The notes beneath the pieces were generated by a model that was not told the DNA's origin, did not search any database, and saw only the letters and a list, made by a program, of their open reading frames with translations. From contig NC_062222.1 of assembly GCF_902686445.1 (NCBI RefSeq), positions 131,571,035 to 131,635,034 on the forward strand: a stretch of DNA of 64,000 nt. Reading direction: 5' to 3'. Positions 44,801 through 55,070 of the stretch are shown here, one piece after another. Made by a program: the position numbers and the translations under genes. This DNA comes from Sciurus carolinensis. Its lineage: Eukaryota; Chordata; Mammalia; Rodentia; Sciuridae. Within the stretch, counting starts at the first letter, position 1. The number at the start of each line of letters is the position of its first letter.

Positions 44801-47800
44801 CACAAAGTAGATAATGGCCGATGATTACTTCCCAGGAAGTTTAAAGGGAAGGCACCCAGATGGTGACCATGGTGGAAGGTCAGTCAAGGCTGAAAGTTGC
44901 CTGGGTCTAGAGCCTCAGAGAACAACTACATTACCTTGAAAAAAGATCCTGTGGAGGGGAGTGGGCACACAGTGACAGCCCAGAGCCCAGAATCCTGAAC
45001 TCCTCACACAATAGAAACAGCTAACAGACAGAATACCCGCACCCTCCAAGCAGTCAGTCACAGGCCCCTGAGCTGACAAACCAGAAATGGCTGGTGGGAG
45101 GTCCATGGCAACTAAGAGAAGGGTTCCTGTGCTCCAGCACCTCTGGAAGGATCCACAGCCCAAGAATGATGGACATCTGCTAAATGTCCCAAATCCTAAT
45201 GAAATCCAAACAAAGACTCAATAAGAATTTTCTTCACCTTGGCATGGTTTACTATAAATAACTCTAATGTCAACTTTGATCATGGATATCACTGTGTATC
45301 TTGATTGATAGTTGTTACCCTAATAATCAACACTCTACCTTCAACAAATTTGACTGTATTTCTTCTAAGGTTTAAAGCAGTAATTGGGATCACTCTATCT
45401 ATCTTTGTTTTCCTAGTTCTGGTTTATACTTGTTGCTCTTACCCCCTCTATCCCTTATACTATCTGCTACTACCTCAATACCCCCTGTACATCTTTTTCT
45501 CCTTTTTACCTTGGTGTGTATTATCCTTTCTATCTTTTTTCTTTTTCTTTCTCTTTTGCCAAATCTTACTCTCTTCTCCCTTTCAGCCCCCCTATAATGT
45601 CATAGCAATCTTATCAATTTAATAATTTTTTTTATGTGCTCCAGAATTTTACTACAAGTTTATACCTGGATTAAAAGAATTATGGAGAACTGTATCAACA
45701 AGGTTTTCAGTTTACATAAGGTTAAATAGTACATGGCTTGGCTTTGAAGTGATTGTAATAAATAGGGTTCAGTGGCTTCTCTAAAAATGGTGCACATTGA
45801 ATTAAATATCAATAACCAGATATTTGCCCAACTAGGAGTCTTACAAGAAATAAGCCCTTAATCCCTTGCTTAAAAGAAGTGTTAACCATCCCAAATGGAT
45901 GGGTAGACATACAAACAACATGAAAAAGAAAGGGAAGAAGCTACCCCAAAGAACCCATCACATTTCAGTAACTGACTCCATCAGTACCACAGTGAAGAAA
46001 ATGTCAGAAAAAGAATTTATAAAGTTCATAGTTAAAATGTTCAATAAGCTAAAAGAAGTGAACTCAGAGAGAAAATACAGGAAGTGAAAGATCACTTCAA
46101 TAAAGAGAAAGAAATTCTGAAAAAGAAACAGAATTCCTGGAAATAAAAGACTCAATAAATCAACTAAAATTCAATTGATAGCATTACAAAGAGATTAGCT
46201 CACATTGAAGAGAGATTTCCAGGCCTTGGAGACAAAGTATATAATCTTGAAAATAAAGACATAATAAAGAAAAGATATTAAGAGAACATTCCAGAATATT
46301 CAACGAATATAAAAAAAAACATCAAGACCAAATTTAAGAATCATTGGAGGTAGATCAAGTCTCCAAAATACTAACTAAAGGCATGTACCATATTTTCAAT
46401 AAAATATTACAAAATATTCCAATCTCAGGAATGAGATGGAAATTCAAATACAAGAGGCATATAGTACTCTAAATAGACGAAATCAGAATAGATCTTCTCC
46501 AAGACACATTACAATAAAAATACATAACATATAGAATAAGGGTAGAATTTTAAAAGTTGAAGGAGAAAAACAGCAGGTCACATTTACAGGTAAACCAATT
46601 TAGATTGCAACTGATTTCTCAACCCAGGCTATAAAATCTAAGAGGAACTTGGATAATTTATATCAATCTCTGATAGAAAATGGTTGCCAATCAAGATTAT
46701 TATGCTCAGAAAAATTGTTCTTCAGAATTGAAGATGAAATAAAAACCTATGAAAAGCAGAAATGAAAAGAATTCATAACAAAGTCACTCTACAAACATAC
46801 TCAAAAAATATTTCATGAAGAAGAAATAAATAAGAAACATGAAAACAAGCATAGGGATGAATTTCACAAGAAGAACAGTCAATTCAAGAAGAATCAAATC
46901 TGAATAACACATCAGAAATAAATCAGAATGGCAGGAAATAAAAATCATTTCTCTATAATAACATTGAATGTCAATGTTCTAAACTCTTCAGTCAAAAGAT
47001 ATATATTAGTTGATTGGAATTTAAAAAAAAATAATATGTTGTCTGCAAGAGACTCACCTCCCAAAGACATCCACAGACTAAAGCTGAAAGGATGGGAAAA
47101 GATATACCAAGGAAATGATACCCATTAACTAACAGAGATGGCTACTCTTACACTAGACAAAATGGACCTCAAGGGAAAATTAAAGTTCATCACAAGACAC
47201 AGAGAAGGTCACTTCATACTGATTAAAGGATTCATCCAACAATAAGATATAATGGTATATCTACATACAAACAATAAAAACTTTTCAATATTTAGATCAA
47301 ATGGACAACAATATAATAGTACTGGGTGATTTCAACCAAGTAAACATTCTTCAGAACTAAAAAAATTCTATTAATCCAATGAACCTAACAGACATCTACA
47401 GAACATTTCATCCATCAATCAATGAATTCACTTTCTTCTCACCAGAACATGGAATATTTTCTAAAATAGGTCATATTTTTGGCCACAAAGCAAATTTTAG
47501 CAAATACAAAATAAATAAATAAATAAAATAAAAGGAGAAAGAGAAAGACAGAGATAGTAGCTTGTATCCTATCAGATGATAATGGAATGAAATAAGAAAT
47601 CAAGGACAAGATAAAGAACAGAAACCACTCTAACACCTAGAGATTAAATAATAGACTCTGAATGATAAATGAATACCAGAAGAAATCAGATAGTCATATA
47701 GAATAAAAATAAAACTTGAATCCTACCTTATATCATATGAAAAAAAACAATTCTAGAAATTTCATGAATAAAAAAATTCTTAGAAACAAATGAGAATAGT

Positions 47801-48130
47801 GATACAATATGCCAAAATCTCTGGGATAGTATGAAGGCAGTTCTAAGAAAAAAGTTATAGTACTGAGTTCTTATATTACAAAAGTAGAAAGATACCAGAT
47901 GAATGATTTAACATCAAACCAAAAAAGCTCTAGAAAAAGAAAAACAAATTAACCAAAATCAGAGGAAGATAGGAAATAATTAAAATCAGAACTGAAATCA
48001 ATGAAATTGAGGATGAAAAGCAATATAAAGGATCCATGAAACAAAGAGTTGATTTTTTTTGAAAGGATAAACAAAATTGATAAATTTTTAGCCAAACTAA
48101 CCAAGAGAAAAAAAAGAGAAGACCCAAATT

Positions 48131-48297
48131 AAGAAAATAAGAGGTGAGGGCTGGGGTTGTGGCTCAGTAGCAGAGCTCTCGCTTAGTATGTGAGGCCCTG
48201 GGTTCAATCCTCAGCACCACATGAAAATAAAATAAAGGTATTGTGTCCACCTACAACTAAAATAAATAATAATAAAGGAAAAAAGAAAATGAGGTGA
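48131..48297 (+). repeat. Long-tailed sciurid ID SINE nested in the L1
   Basis: The body begins ggctggggttgtggctcagt, has the B-box region 'ggccctgggttcaatcctcagcacc', and the sciurid tail 'gtgtccacctacaactaaaataaata'. It is flanked by aagaaaataagaggtga (48131-48147) and aagaaaatgaggtga (48283-48297). Confidence 0.92.
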
Positions 48298-49128
48298 AAG
48301 TGGAATGTCACCCCAGATACTACTGAAATCCAGTGAATCATTAGAAGATATTTTGAAAATTGATACTTAAATAAGCTAGAAAATCTTAAAAATACTCACA
48401 AATTCCTAGAGACATATGACCTATACAAATTGAACCAGGAAACTTAAACAGATTAATATCAAATAATGAAACTGAAGAGTTATCAAAAGCCTTCCAACAA
48501 AGAAAAGCCCATACTGAAGTGTTCTCAGCTGGGTTCTACCAAATCTCTAAAGAAGAATTAATACCAATTCTTCTCAAATTGTTCCATGATACAGAAAAGG
48601 AGGGAACAATCCCAAATACTATGAAGCCAGTATCACTCTGATACCAAAACCAGACAAAGACACAACAAAGAAATAAAACTAATATCCTTGATGAATTGCA
48701 AACCACATACAAAAAAAATAATTAAAAGGATAGCACACAGTGACCAAGTGATTTTATCCCAGGGATGCATGATTGGTTCAACATACAGAAATCAATAAAT
48801 GTTATTCACCACATAAAGAGATGTAAAGACAAGAATCATATGATTATCTCAATATTGATACAGAAAAGTAGTGGACTAAGTCCAGCACCCATTCATATTT
48901 AAAACACTAGAGAAACTAGGGATAGGAGGAAGTAACCTCAACATTGTAAAGGCTATACATGACAAACCCAAGGCCCGCTTTATTCTGAATGGAGAAAAAC
49001 TGAAAGCATTTCCTCTAAAAATAGGAACAAGACACAGATGTCTACTTTCACCAATCTAATTAAACACAGTCCTTGAAACTTTAGCCAGACCAATCAGGCA
49101 AGAGAAGGAAATTAAAGTGATATAAATA

Positions 49129-49231
49129 GGGGCTGGGGAGATAGCTCAGTCGGTATCTTGCCTTGTAAGCACAAGGCCCTGGGTTCGATCCCCAGCACCA
49201 AAAAGAAAAAAAAAAAAAAAAAAAAAAAAAA
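49129..49231 (+). repeat. Young ID SINE with intact A/B boxes and long A-tail
   Basis: The tRNA-Ala-like body has a good A box tagctcagtcgg (49142-49153) and B box ggttcgatccc (49182-49192), ends cagcacca, and is followed by an almost pure A tail of about 31 bases. It is a different, shorter ID subtype from the neighbouring copy. The preserved pol III boxes and long pure tail suggest a recent insertion. Confidence 0.93.
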
Positions 49232-50454
49232 GGAAAAGAAGAGGTCAGTTTACCTTATTTTGCTGATGACATTATCCTATATTTAGAAAACCCCACAAGC
49301 TCCACCAGAAGCCTTCTAAAGCTGATAAATTTAGTAAAGCATCAGGATACAAGATCAACACACATTAATCAATTGCTTTCCTATACTCTAATAATGAATC
49401 TGCTGAAAAATAAATTAGCAAAACCATCCCATTAAGAATACTTGGGAATCAATCTAATGAAGGAGGTGAAGGATCTCTACAATTAAAACTGTAGAATACT
49501 AAAGAAAATAAATTGAAAAAGACCTTAGAAGATGGAAAGAACTCCCATGTTCTTTAACAGGCAGAATTAATATTGTCAAAAGTGTTGGACTACAAAAAAT
49601 GTTATACAGATTCAATGCAATTCCCATCAAAAAATCAATAATATTCTTCACAGAACAAGAAAAAGCAGTTCTAAAATTCACCTGAAAATATAAGAGACTC
49701 AGAATAGCCAAAGCAATCCTGAGTAAAAAGAGCAATGCTGGAGGTATCACAATGCTGGACTTCAAATTATACTACAGAGCTATAATAACAAAAAACAGCA
49801 TGCTATTGTCACCAAAACAGGCATGAAGACCAATAGAGGAGAAGACACAGAGACAAACCCACATAAGTATAGTTATGTGATACTAGACAAAGGTGCCAAA
49901 AACATTTATTGGAGAAAAGACAGCTTTTTAAAGAAATGGGGCTGGGAAAAGCAGACGTCCATAGGTAGGACAATGAAACTTGACCCCTATCTCTCACCCA
50001 GCACAAAAGTGGTACATATATACAATGGAGTGTGACTCAGTCATAAAGAATAACTTTATGACATTTGCCGTAAATGGATGGATCCCGAGACTATCATGCT
50101 AGGTAATATAAACCAGTCCCCAAAAGCCAAAAGTCGAATGTTTTCTCTGATACATGGAAGCTAACCCACAATAAGGGATGGGGTGAGAGGAAGAACAGAA
50201 GTTCAGTAGTTAGACAAAGGGAAGGGAGGGAAGTAGGGAATAGGAAAAGGAAAGACAATGGATTGAATCTGACAAAATTTTCCTATGTACATACATGAAT
50301 ACACCACAGTGAACCCCACCATCATATACATCCACAAGAATGGAATCCTAACTAGAATAAGATATATTACATGCTTGTATAATTATATCAAAATGAATTC
50401 TTTTGTCATGTATAACTAAAGAGACCAATAAATAAATAAATCAGCTTACTACAG

Positions 50455-51315
50455 TAATGCAGCCATATCAATGTTTATAACAGCACGGTTCACAATAACC
50501 AAGCTATGGAACCATCCTAGGTGCCCTTCAACAGATGAATGGATAAAAAAATATGGTGTAATTATACAATGGAGTATTACTCGGCCATAAGAAGAGTGGA
50601 ATTTGGCACAGGCAGTTAAGGCATTTGCCTATAAATGGATGGAATTGGAGACAATCATGTTAAGTGAAATACTCCAGTCCCCAAAAGTCAAATGTAGAAT
50701 ATCTACTCTGATATGCAGAAGCTAATTCAAAATAAAGGGGTAGAGGATATTAAAAAAACAAGGAAGAGAGAAAATAGAGGAAATGAGAGTAGGTGAAGCT
50801 GATTGAGGAGGAGGAAGGGACAGGAAAAGTGAAGAAGAGTGGAACCAATGAGTCTGACCTTTCCTGTGTGCATGCATGGATGTGACACAGTGGGTCCCGG
50901 CATCGTGTGTGTCCACTGGATACTAATTTAAAAGATGTATTGAAAAGGGATTGGTGACGTGGAGGGAGGAGAGCTGGGCAGGGGGTGAGGGGGAAGTGTT
51001 GGGGACAGAATTGGAGCACCTTGTGTTCCATGATCATGTCAGGAGTTTTACTGGTGGTATATAAACTAAAAAGAATTTTAAAAAAAGAAAGAGAAAGAAT
51101 AAATACTCTCTTATCTTTGAACTATAGGAAACTATAATAAACAGAAAGAGCAGTAGAGTAGAGGGAAAGGAACAAGGAGGGGTGAGGGAGCAGGGGAGGG
51201 AAAGGGGAAATGCTGGAGAATGAATTAGAGCAAATTTATTCCATGCTTTTATAATTACATGAAAATGAATTCTATCATCAGGTATAACTAAGAGAATCAA
51301 CAAAAATAAAATAGA
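50455..51315 (+). mobile_element. Second L1 3'-end fragment
   Basis: It restarts at an ORF2 C-terminal region: 'aataaccaagctatggaaccatcctaggtgcccttcaacagatgaatgg', 'caatggagtattactcggccataag', then the purine-rich 3' UTR and an end 'aattacatgaaaatgaattctatcatcaggtataacta', parallel to 50385-50420. It is in the same orientation as the first L1, giving head-to-tail 3' ends. Confidence 0.85.
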
Positions 51316-51689
51316 AAAATAAAATTATATTGATAATTGATGTCTCCTTTATTTCTTGCCCCTCCTCCTTACTCTCCTGGTTGTTCTTAAGTGTTTATTC
51401 TTTCAAATGAAATTTAGCAACATTCCATCAATTTGAAGAAATCAGGGAGGTTTTGATTGAAAGTTAAATGTGTTTATTTGTGTGGAAATGACAATTTTAT
51501 ATTTCTGAACAAAACACTCAGTGAAAATTGATGTTTTAGTAGAGACACCTAGATATGTCAGATAAGATGCTCCAAGGTAAAATCACTACATGAAAACGTT
51601 CAGAAGGTGTATACATGAACCAGTTCCTGATTGTTAAGTGCCTCACTCATCTCAAAACTATAAATGTACATGGAGGATTTGTTTTCTTT

Positions 51690-51820
51690 TTAAATATTTT
51701 TAGCTGTAGATGGACACAAAACCTTTACGTATTTATTTTTATGTGGTGCTGAGGATCAAACCCAGTGCCTCACATGTGCGAGGCAAGCACTCCACCACTG
51801 AGCTACAATCCCAGTTCGGG
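51690..51820 (-). repeat. Long-tailed sciurid ID SINE
   Basis: Reverse orientation: tail complement 'taaatatttttagctgtagatgg' with tttatttttatgtggtgctg, then 'gaggatcaaacccagtgcctcac' and ccaccactgagctacaatcc. Confidence 0.92.
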
Positions 51821-51904
51821 AACTTTTTGTAAGTAGAGTGGTATTTGTGGACTGAAATTTCCTTTGGAGGAATTGTAATGTGTACTAAGGAGCATACTTC
51901 ATCA

Positions 51905-52240
51905 TTTCACAAACTGGAGACAACATCTATGTCCATCAAAGAAAAGTGGGTAAATGAATAGTGATAAATGGGCACAATGTAAAAGCATACAGCAATGTTG
52001 CACACACAACATGAAAGACTCTCATGTACATTCTATTGAGTGAAAGGAGGCAGATACCAAACAATACATACTTGTGTAGTCTATTCATAAGCAGTTCAAA
52101 AACACTTAAAACTAATTTATTTTGCTAGAAATCAGAATACTAGTTACCTTGGAGAATTGATGACTGAGAGAGAACATGAGGAAATCTGCTGGGATTCTGA
52201 ATTGTTCTGTATTTTGTTCTAGGTGTGTTTAAACACACCC
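51905..52240 (+). mobile_element. Ancient L1M 3'-end fragment
   Basis: It matches the order of old L1 3' sequence: 'cacaaactggagacaacatctatgtccatc', 'agcatacagcaatgttgcacac', 'tctattgagtgaaaggaggc', 'ttcaaaaacacttaaaactaatttat', 'tactagttaccttggagaattgatgactgagag'. Confidence 0.8.
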
Positions 52241-52759
52241 ACACACACCCCTACATACATTCATATGTCTGTCTCTGTGTTTACATACAAACGTTGGAGA
52301 GAATAATTTTAGGAAGGGTGGTTCATTTCTTTTTCCTTAGACATTTTGTACACCAGTAAGTTCTGGGGATTGCACCTATACTTTTCCTATGTTTTTAGTA
52401 GAAATACAGAAATGTAAAAGCTTAGAGTACGGACATTACTTTGCCTTACTAAATAATATTTTATCTTTTCCCCCAAATACATATTCATATGGACTTCTGG
52501 GCATAAAATCTGTATCTTCAAGTTATGAAATATTTCAAAAAAAGTTGAAGGAACCTGAGGAATTACTACTGCATTTGATAAGATAGCAGAGACTCGTACT
52601 TTCTAAATTACTTTCTGATTAACTTATTTTCTTACTATTTTTAGTGATGAATAATAATGTTCAGGTATTTTTGCTCTATCCCATCCATCAGCTGTTTCAC
52701 TATTTTAAATCTATCTGAATCTGAAGTTTTCTTGTTATTAAATATGTGTTGTTCTTTGA

Positions 52760-53150
52760 ATTACTTTCCTGTGGCTGTTGTATCAAATTATCATAAAATT
52801 GGTAGCTGAAAATAACATACATTCATATATGCTCACAGTTCTGGGAGCCAAAAGTTCTAAGTCAAAAGACTGGAAAGCAAGGTGTGGGTAGAGATGCATC
52901 CTCTCTGTGAGCTGAATGGGAGAATTTAATCTTTGCCTCTCCCAGCTCCTACTAGATGCCAGGTTTCCTTGGCTTATGGCTGCATCACTGCAGTCTCTCT
53001 TTCTGTGATTATACTGCCTCCTTCTTTTCTGTCTGGGCCAACTCTCCTTTTACTTTTCTAAGGATGCATATGATTGCATTAAGGGACTACCCAGGTAGTC
53101 TAAGATAATCTCCTCTCAGGATCCTTCACTTGATCACATCAGAAAGATGC
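52760..53150 (+). mobile_element. MaLR/ERVL-type LTR relic (family A)
   Basis: The order of words is the same as in the 27197 copy: 'ttcctgtggctgttgtatcaaattatcataaaattgg', 'ctcacagttctgggagcc', 'ctctttctgtgattatactgcctcc', 'ttcacttgatcacatcagaaag'. No coding capacity. Confidence 0.65.
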
Positions 53151-53304
53151 TTCTTCCATATAAGTTAACATTTACAGTTTCCAAGAATCGGGGCCTGACA
53201 TCTTGTCTAGCCATTATCCTGCCACCAGACTGTACTTTCCATAGAGCAGAGTTCTTACACGTTTTGTTTTCCTTCCTGTCCTCAGTGGTTAGAAGAGTTG
53301 TGAT

Positions 53305-53460
53305 GAAGAATGCCCGATACAGTAGGTATTCGCTAAATATTTGTTGAACTAAGTATTAGGTATTAATTATCACCCCTCTCCCCCACTGTCCCTGGCCCTT
53401 TGAACAACTTCCTTTAGAATGAGAATTTTTTTTTTTTAGAATGAGAATTTTTTGTTTTAC
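53305..53460. repeat. MIR tail and 22-bp tandem duplication
   Basis: 'cagtaggtattcgctaaatatttgttgaac' (about 53320-53349) is a MIR tail. The unit tttagaatgagaattttt is repeated in tandem at 53413 and 53435 (period 22). Confidence 0.6.
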
Positions 53461-53499
53461 TTTAGAGGACATACTTATTGCCATTGGCTAAAATTTATG

Positions 53500-53660
53500 G
53501 TGAGAAAAAAATTTAAAAAATGTTTAAAAAATTATTAGTGCATATTAATTGTACAAAAATTGGGTTCCTTTATGACACTTTCACATGTGCATATAATGTA
53601 CTCTGATGGTATCTTTAGTTCCCTGTCTTCCCTACCCACTGAGAAACTGAATATTCTAAT
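53500..53660 (-). mobile_element. Possible L1 3' UTR fragment
   Basis: The words 'ttagtgcatattaattgtacaaaaattggg' and 'tgacactttcacatgtgcatataatg' resemble reversed rodent-type L1 3' ends, but the match is short. Confidence 0.4.
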
Positions 53661-53888
53661 AACCATCCCATAGTCCAGGTTGTTTCTGAAAGAACGAACT
53701 GCTTAAGAGTGGATGTATTCTAATAAAATTGGGATGATCTTCTGTTCGGAAATTGTCTAGGTCAGTTCTCCCTTTATTTGGACCAGGCCTTCTATACTCT
53801 TAAGAAATCTGTGAATGCCAAAGACTTTATGTTGTGGTGGGTTATACGTATCATCAATGCGTTGAAATTAAAACTGAGAAATGTTTGA

Positions 53889-54016
53889 AAACTGTAGCAA
53901 AGGGGTTGGGGATATAGCTCAGTTCGTTGAGTGCTTGCCTAGCACACACAAGACACTGGGTGCAATCCCCAGCACCACCAAAACAAAACAAAACACACAC
54001 ACACAAACTGTAGCAA
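53889..54016 (+). repeat. ID SINE with perfect 12-bp target duplication, just upstream of RAB28
   Basis: The body gggttggggatatagctcag, 'ttgagtgcttgcctagcacac' and gacactgggtgcaatcccca is followed by a CAAAA/CA tail. The flanks aaactgtagcaa (53889-53900 and 54005-54016) are identical, marking a fairly recent insertion. Confidence 0.95.
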
Positions 54017-54650
54017 GTACCAGCTCCCTTAGCTGCTAGAGTGAAGATGTCATACACAACAGGCATCCTCCGGGAAACTCCATATTTGTGAGAAATGAAG
54101 GTGGAAAAAAGGAAAATTATCATGGAAAATCAGAATCCCGGCGGGGCCAGATTTTCGGTGTCCTAGGTGAAGGGCGTTCGCCAGGAGGTTGGCCCCAGGG
54201 TACAGGTGGTGAATGAATCTTCCGACTCCGGTAGTTAAGGGGAGGAAACCAAGGGCTTGAAGGGCCAAAACAGGTAGCAGATCGAAGGACAGCCCCACTG
54301 ATTTCACTGCGGCTCCTGCTGCTAATCGCCTGGAAGGCCCCACGGCCGCGGCTCTTTCTGCGCGGGACCTCGGACTCCAAGTCAGTTGCAGAGAACGCTC
54401 CCCTCGGACTCCTTCGGGTAACGCGCGTGGGTGCCCGGAGACAGGCCACGCCCCATCGCCTCTCCGACTTTTGGGTTCCATGGCAACCAGACATCAGCAT
54501 CTTCCACCCCGTTGGGTTAAACCATTAGCTTTAGGGGTCGCCTCAGGCGGGGACAGACAGAGCAGAATTTGATAGGATGCCTGAAAGCTCCTATGCCCAC
54601 ATTTTCTATATTTAACCTGAAAGACACATTTACCTTACTCTTTCAGCAAA
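54017..54650. other. RAB28 upstream flank with minus-strand open frames
   Basis: GC content rises from about 54.13 kb. Two overlapping open frames run on the - strand (54050-54481, 143 codons; 54120-54500, 126 codons) with no recognisable homology. They may be noise or lie in a divergent transcript from the RAB28 promoter. Confidence 0.35.
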
Positions 54651-54754
54651 CTGCCTCTGCCAGTGCAGCGCCGAGTCGCGTCAGTCCTTCTAGGACACCC
54701 CCACGCATCCTGGTGGTCCAGCCTGCCGGGAGGCTCGCGGCGGGCCGGGGTTGG

Positions 54755-54845
54755 CGCAGGGGCGGGGCACGCGCGACGTCATGCGCAGGGGCGGGGGCTG
54801 CGCGCAGGGGGCGGGGAGGCTGGCAAGATGGCGCCCGGAGAGTGA
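54755..54845 (+). promoter_or_regulatory. RAB28: Core promoter motifs: SP1, CRE-like, NRF1-like and YY1-like
   Basis: In order: SP1-type ggggcggggc (54759-54768), CRE-type gacgtcat (54775-54782) overlapping NRF1-type catgcgcagg (54780-54789), a second SP1-type gggggcgggg (about 54809-54818), and YY1-type caagatggcgcc (54825-54836). YY1-type sites of this form often sit just downstream of the start site, which suggests transcription starts around 54790-54830. The motifs are seen; factor binding is inference. Confidence 0.6.
54828..54845 (+). promoter_or_regulatory. RAB28: Five-codon upstream open frame in the RAB28 leader
   Basis: An ATG inside the YY1-type motif opens a frame reading M-A-P-G-E and then TGA (54843-54845). 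It ends 150 bases before the RAB28 start codon. It would act as a uORF only if transcription starts upstream of 54828. The bases gtgagt at 54842-54847 also form a good splice-donor sequence, so an alternative noncoding first exon is possible. Confidence 0.5.
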
Positions 54846-54995
54846 GTCTCCCTGGAGTCCTCCAGCGCCTGTGGAGACTCCGGGGCGGGGGGTCGGCGCT
54901 TCATCACCTCCCTTTCTCCTCTCCCCCGCCCCCGGAGGCCTCCTGCTTCCCTTCCTCCCTCCACCTCGGGGGGCGGGCCAGGTTCGCCGGACACC

Positions 54996-55070
54996 ATGTC
55001 GGACTCCGAGGAGGAGAGCCAGGACCGGCAACTGAAAATCGTCGTGCTGGGGGACGGCACCTCCGGGAAG
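54996..55070 (+). CDS. RAB28: RAB28 exon 1, coding part (residues 1-25)
   Basis: RAB28 is a small Rab-family GTPase linked to cilia and photoreceptor function; human loss-of-function variants cause cone-rod dystrophy. The 25 codons read [20 protein letters not shown] followed by GTSGK, which matches the known N-terminus of RAB28. They contain an acidic start, the first beta strand (LKIVVLG) and the P-loop GDGTSGK with its catalytic lysine as the last residue. The start codon at 54996 lies in a good context (acaccATGt), in the CpG island. The exon ends in phase 0 with donor gtcagt at 55071. No other ATG in frame lies between a stop and this start. The open frame continuing past 55070 is intron read-through. 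Confidence 0.97.

Larger units (their letters stand above)
44810..50425 (+). mobile_element. Long decayed L1 LINE (5' region, ORF1, ORF2, 3' UTR)
   Basis: 44810-45850 looks like an L1 5' region (an antisense frame plus C/T-rich tract). 45866-46800 is a broken ORF1-like region: the first piece is a lysine-rich, coiled-coil-like frame (45866-46087) and later 'gaggagaaaaacagcaggtcac' resembles ORF1 C-terminal coding. ORF2 starts at about 46928 with an endonuclease-like ITLNVNVLNSSVKRY and runs with many stops to about 50030, including reverse-transcriptase-region and C-terminal words. The 3' UTR (50030-50425) has a G-rich tract and the end 'atgtataactaaagagaccaataaataaataaa'. All frames are broken, so it is inactive. 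Two younger ID insertions interrupt it. Confidence 0.85.

Noticed and set aside
45866..46087. 73-codon lysine-rich frame
   Set aside because: It is a broken L1 ORF1-like segment in the decayed L1.
49131..49200. tRNA-Ala-like sequence with A and B boxes
   Set aside because: It is an ID SINE body with an A-tail. A true tRNA gene would have a complete cloverleaf and no A-tail.
23904..54016. Regularly recurring short repeats that might suggest an array
   Set aside because: They are dispersed SINE copies in both orientations with unique target duplications. There is no CRISPR-like spacing.
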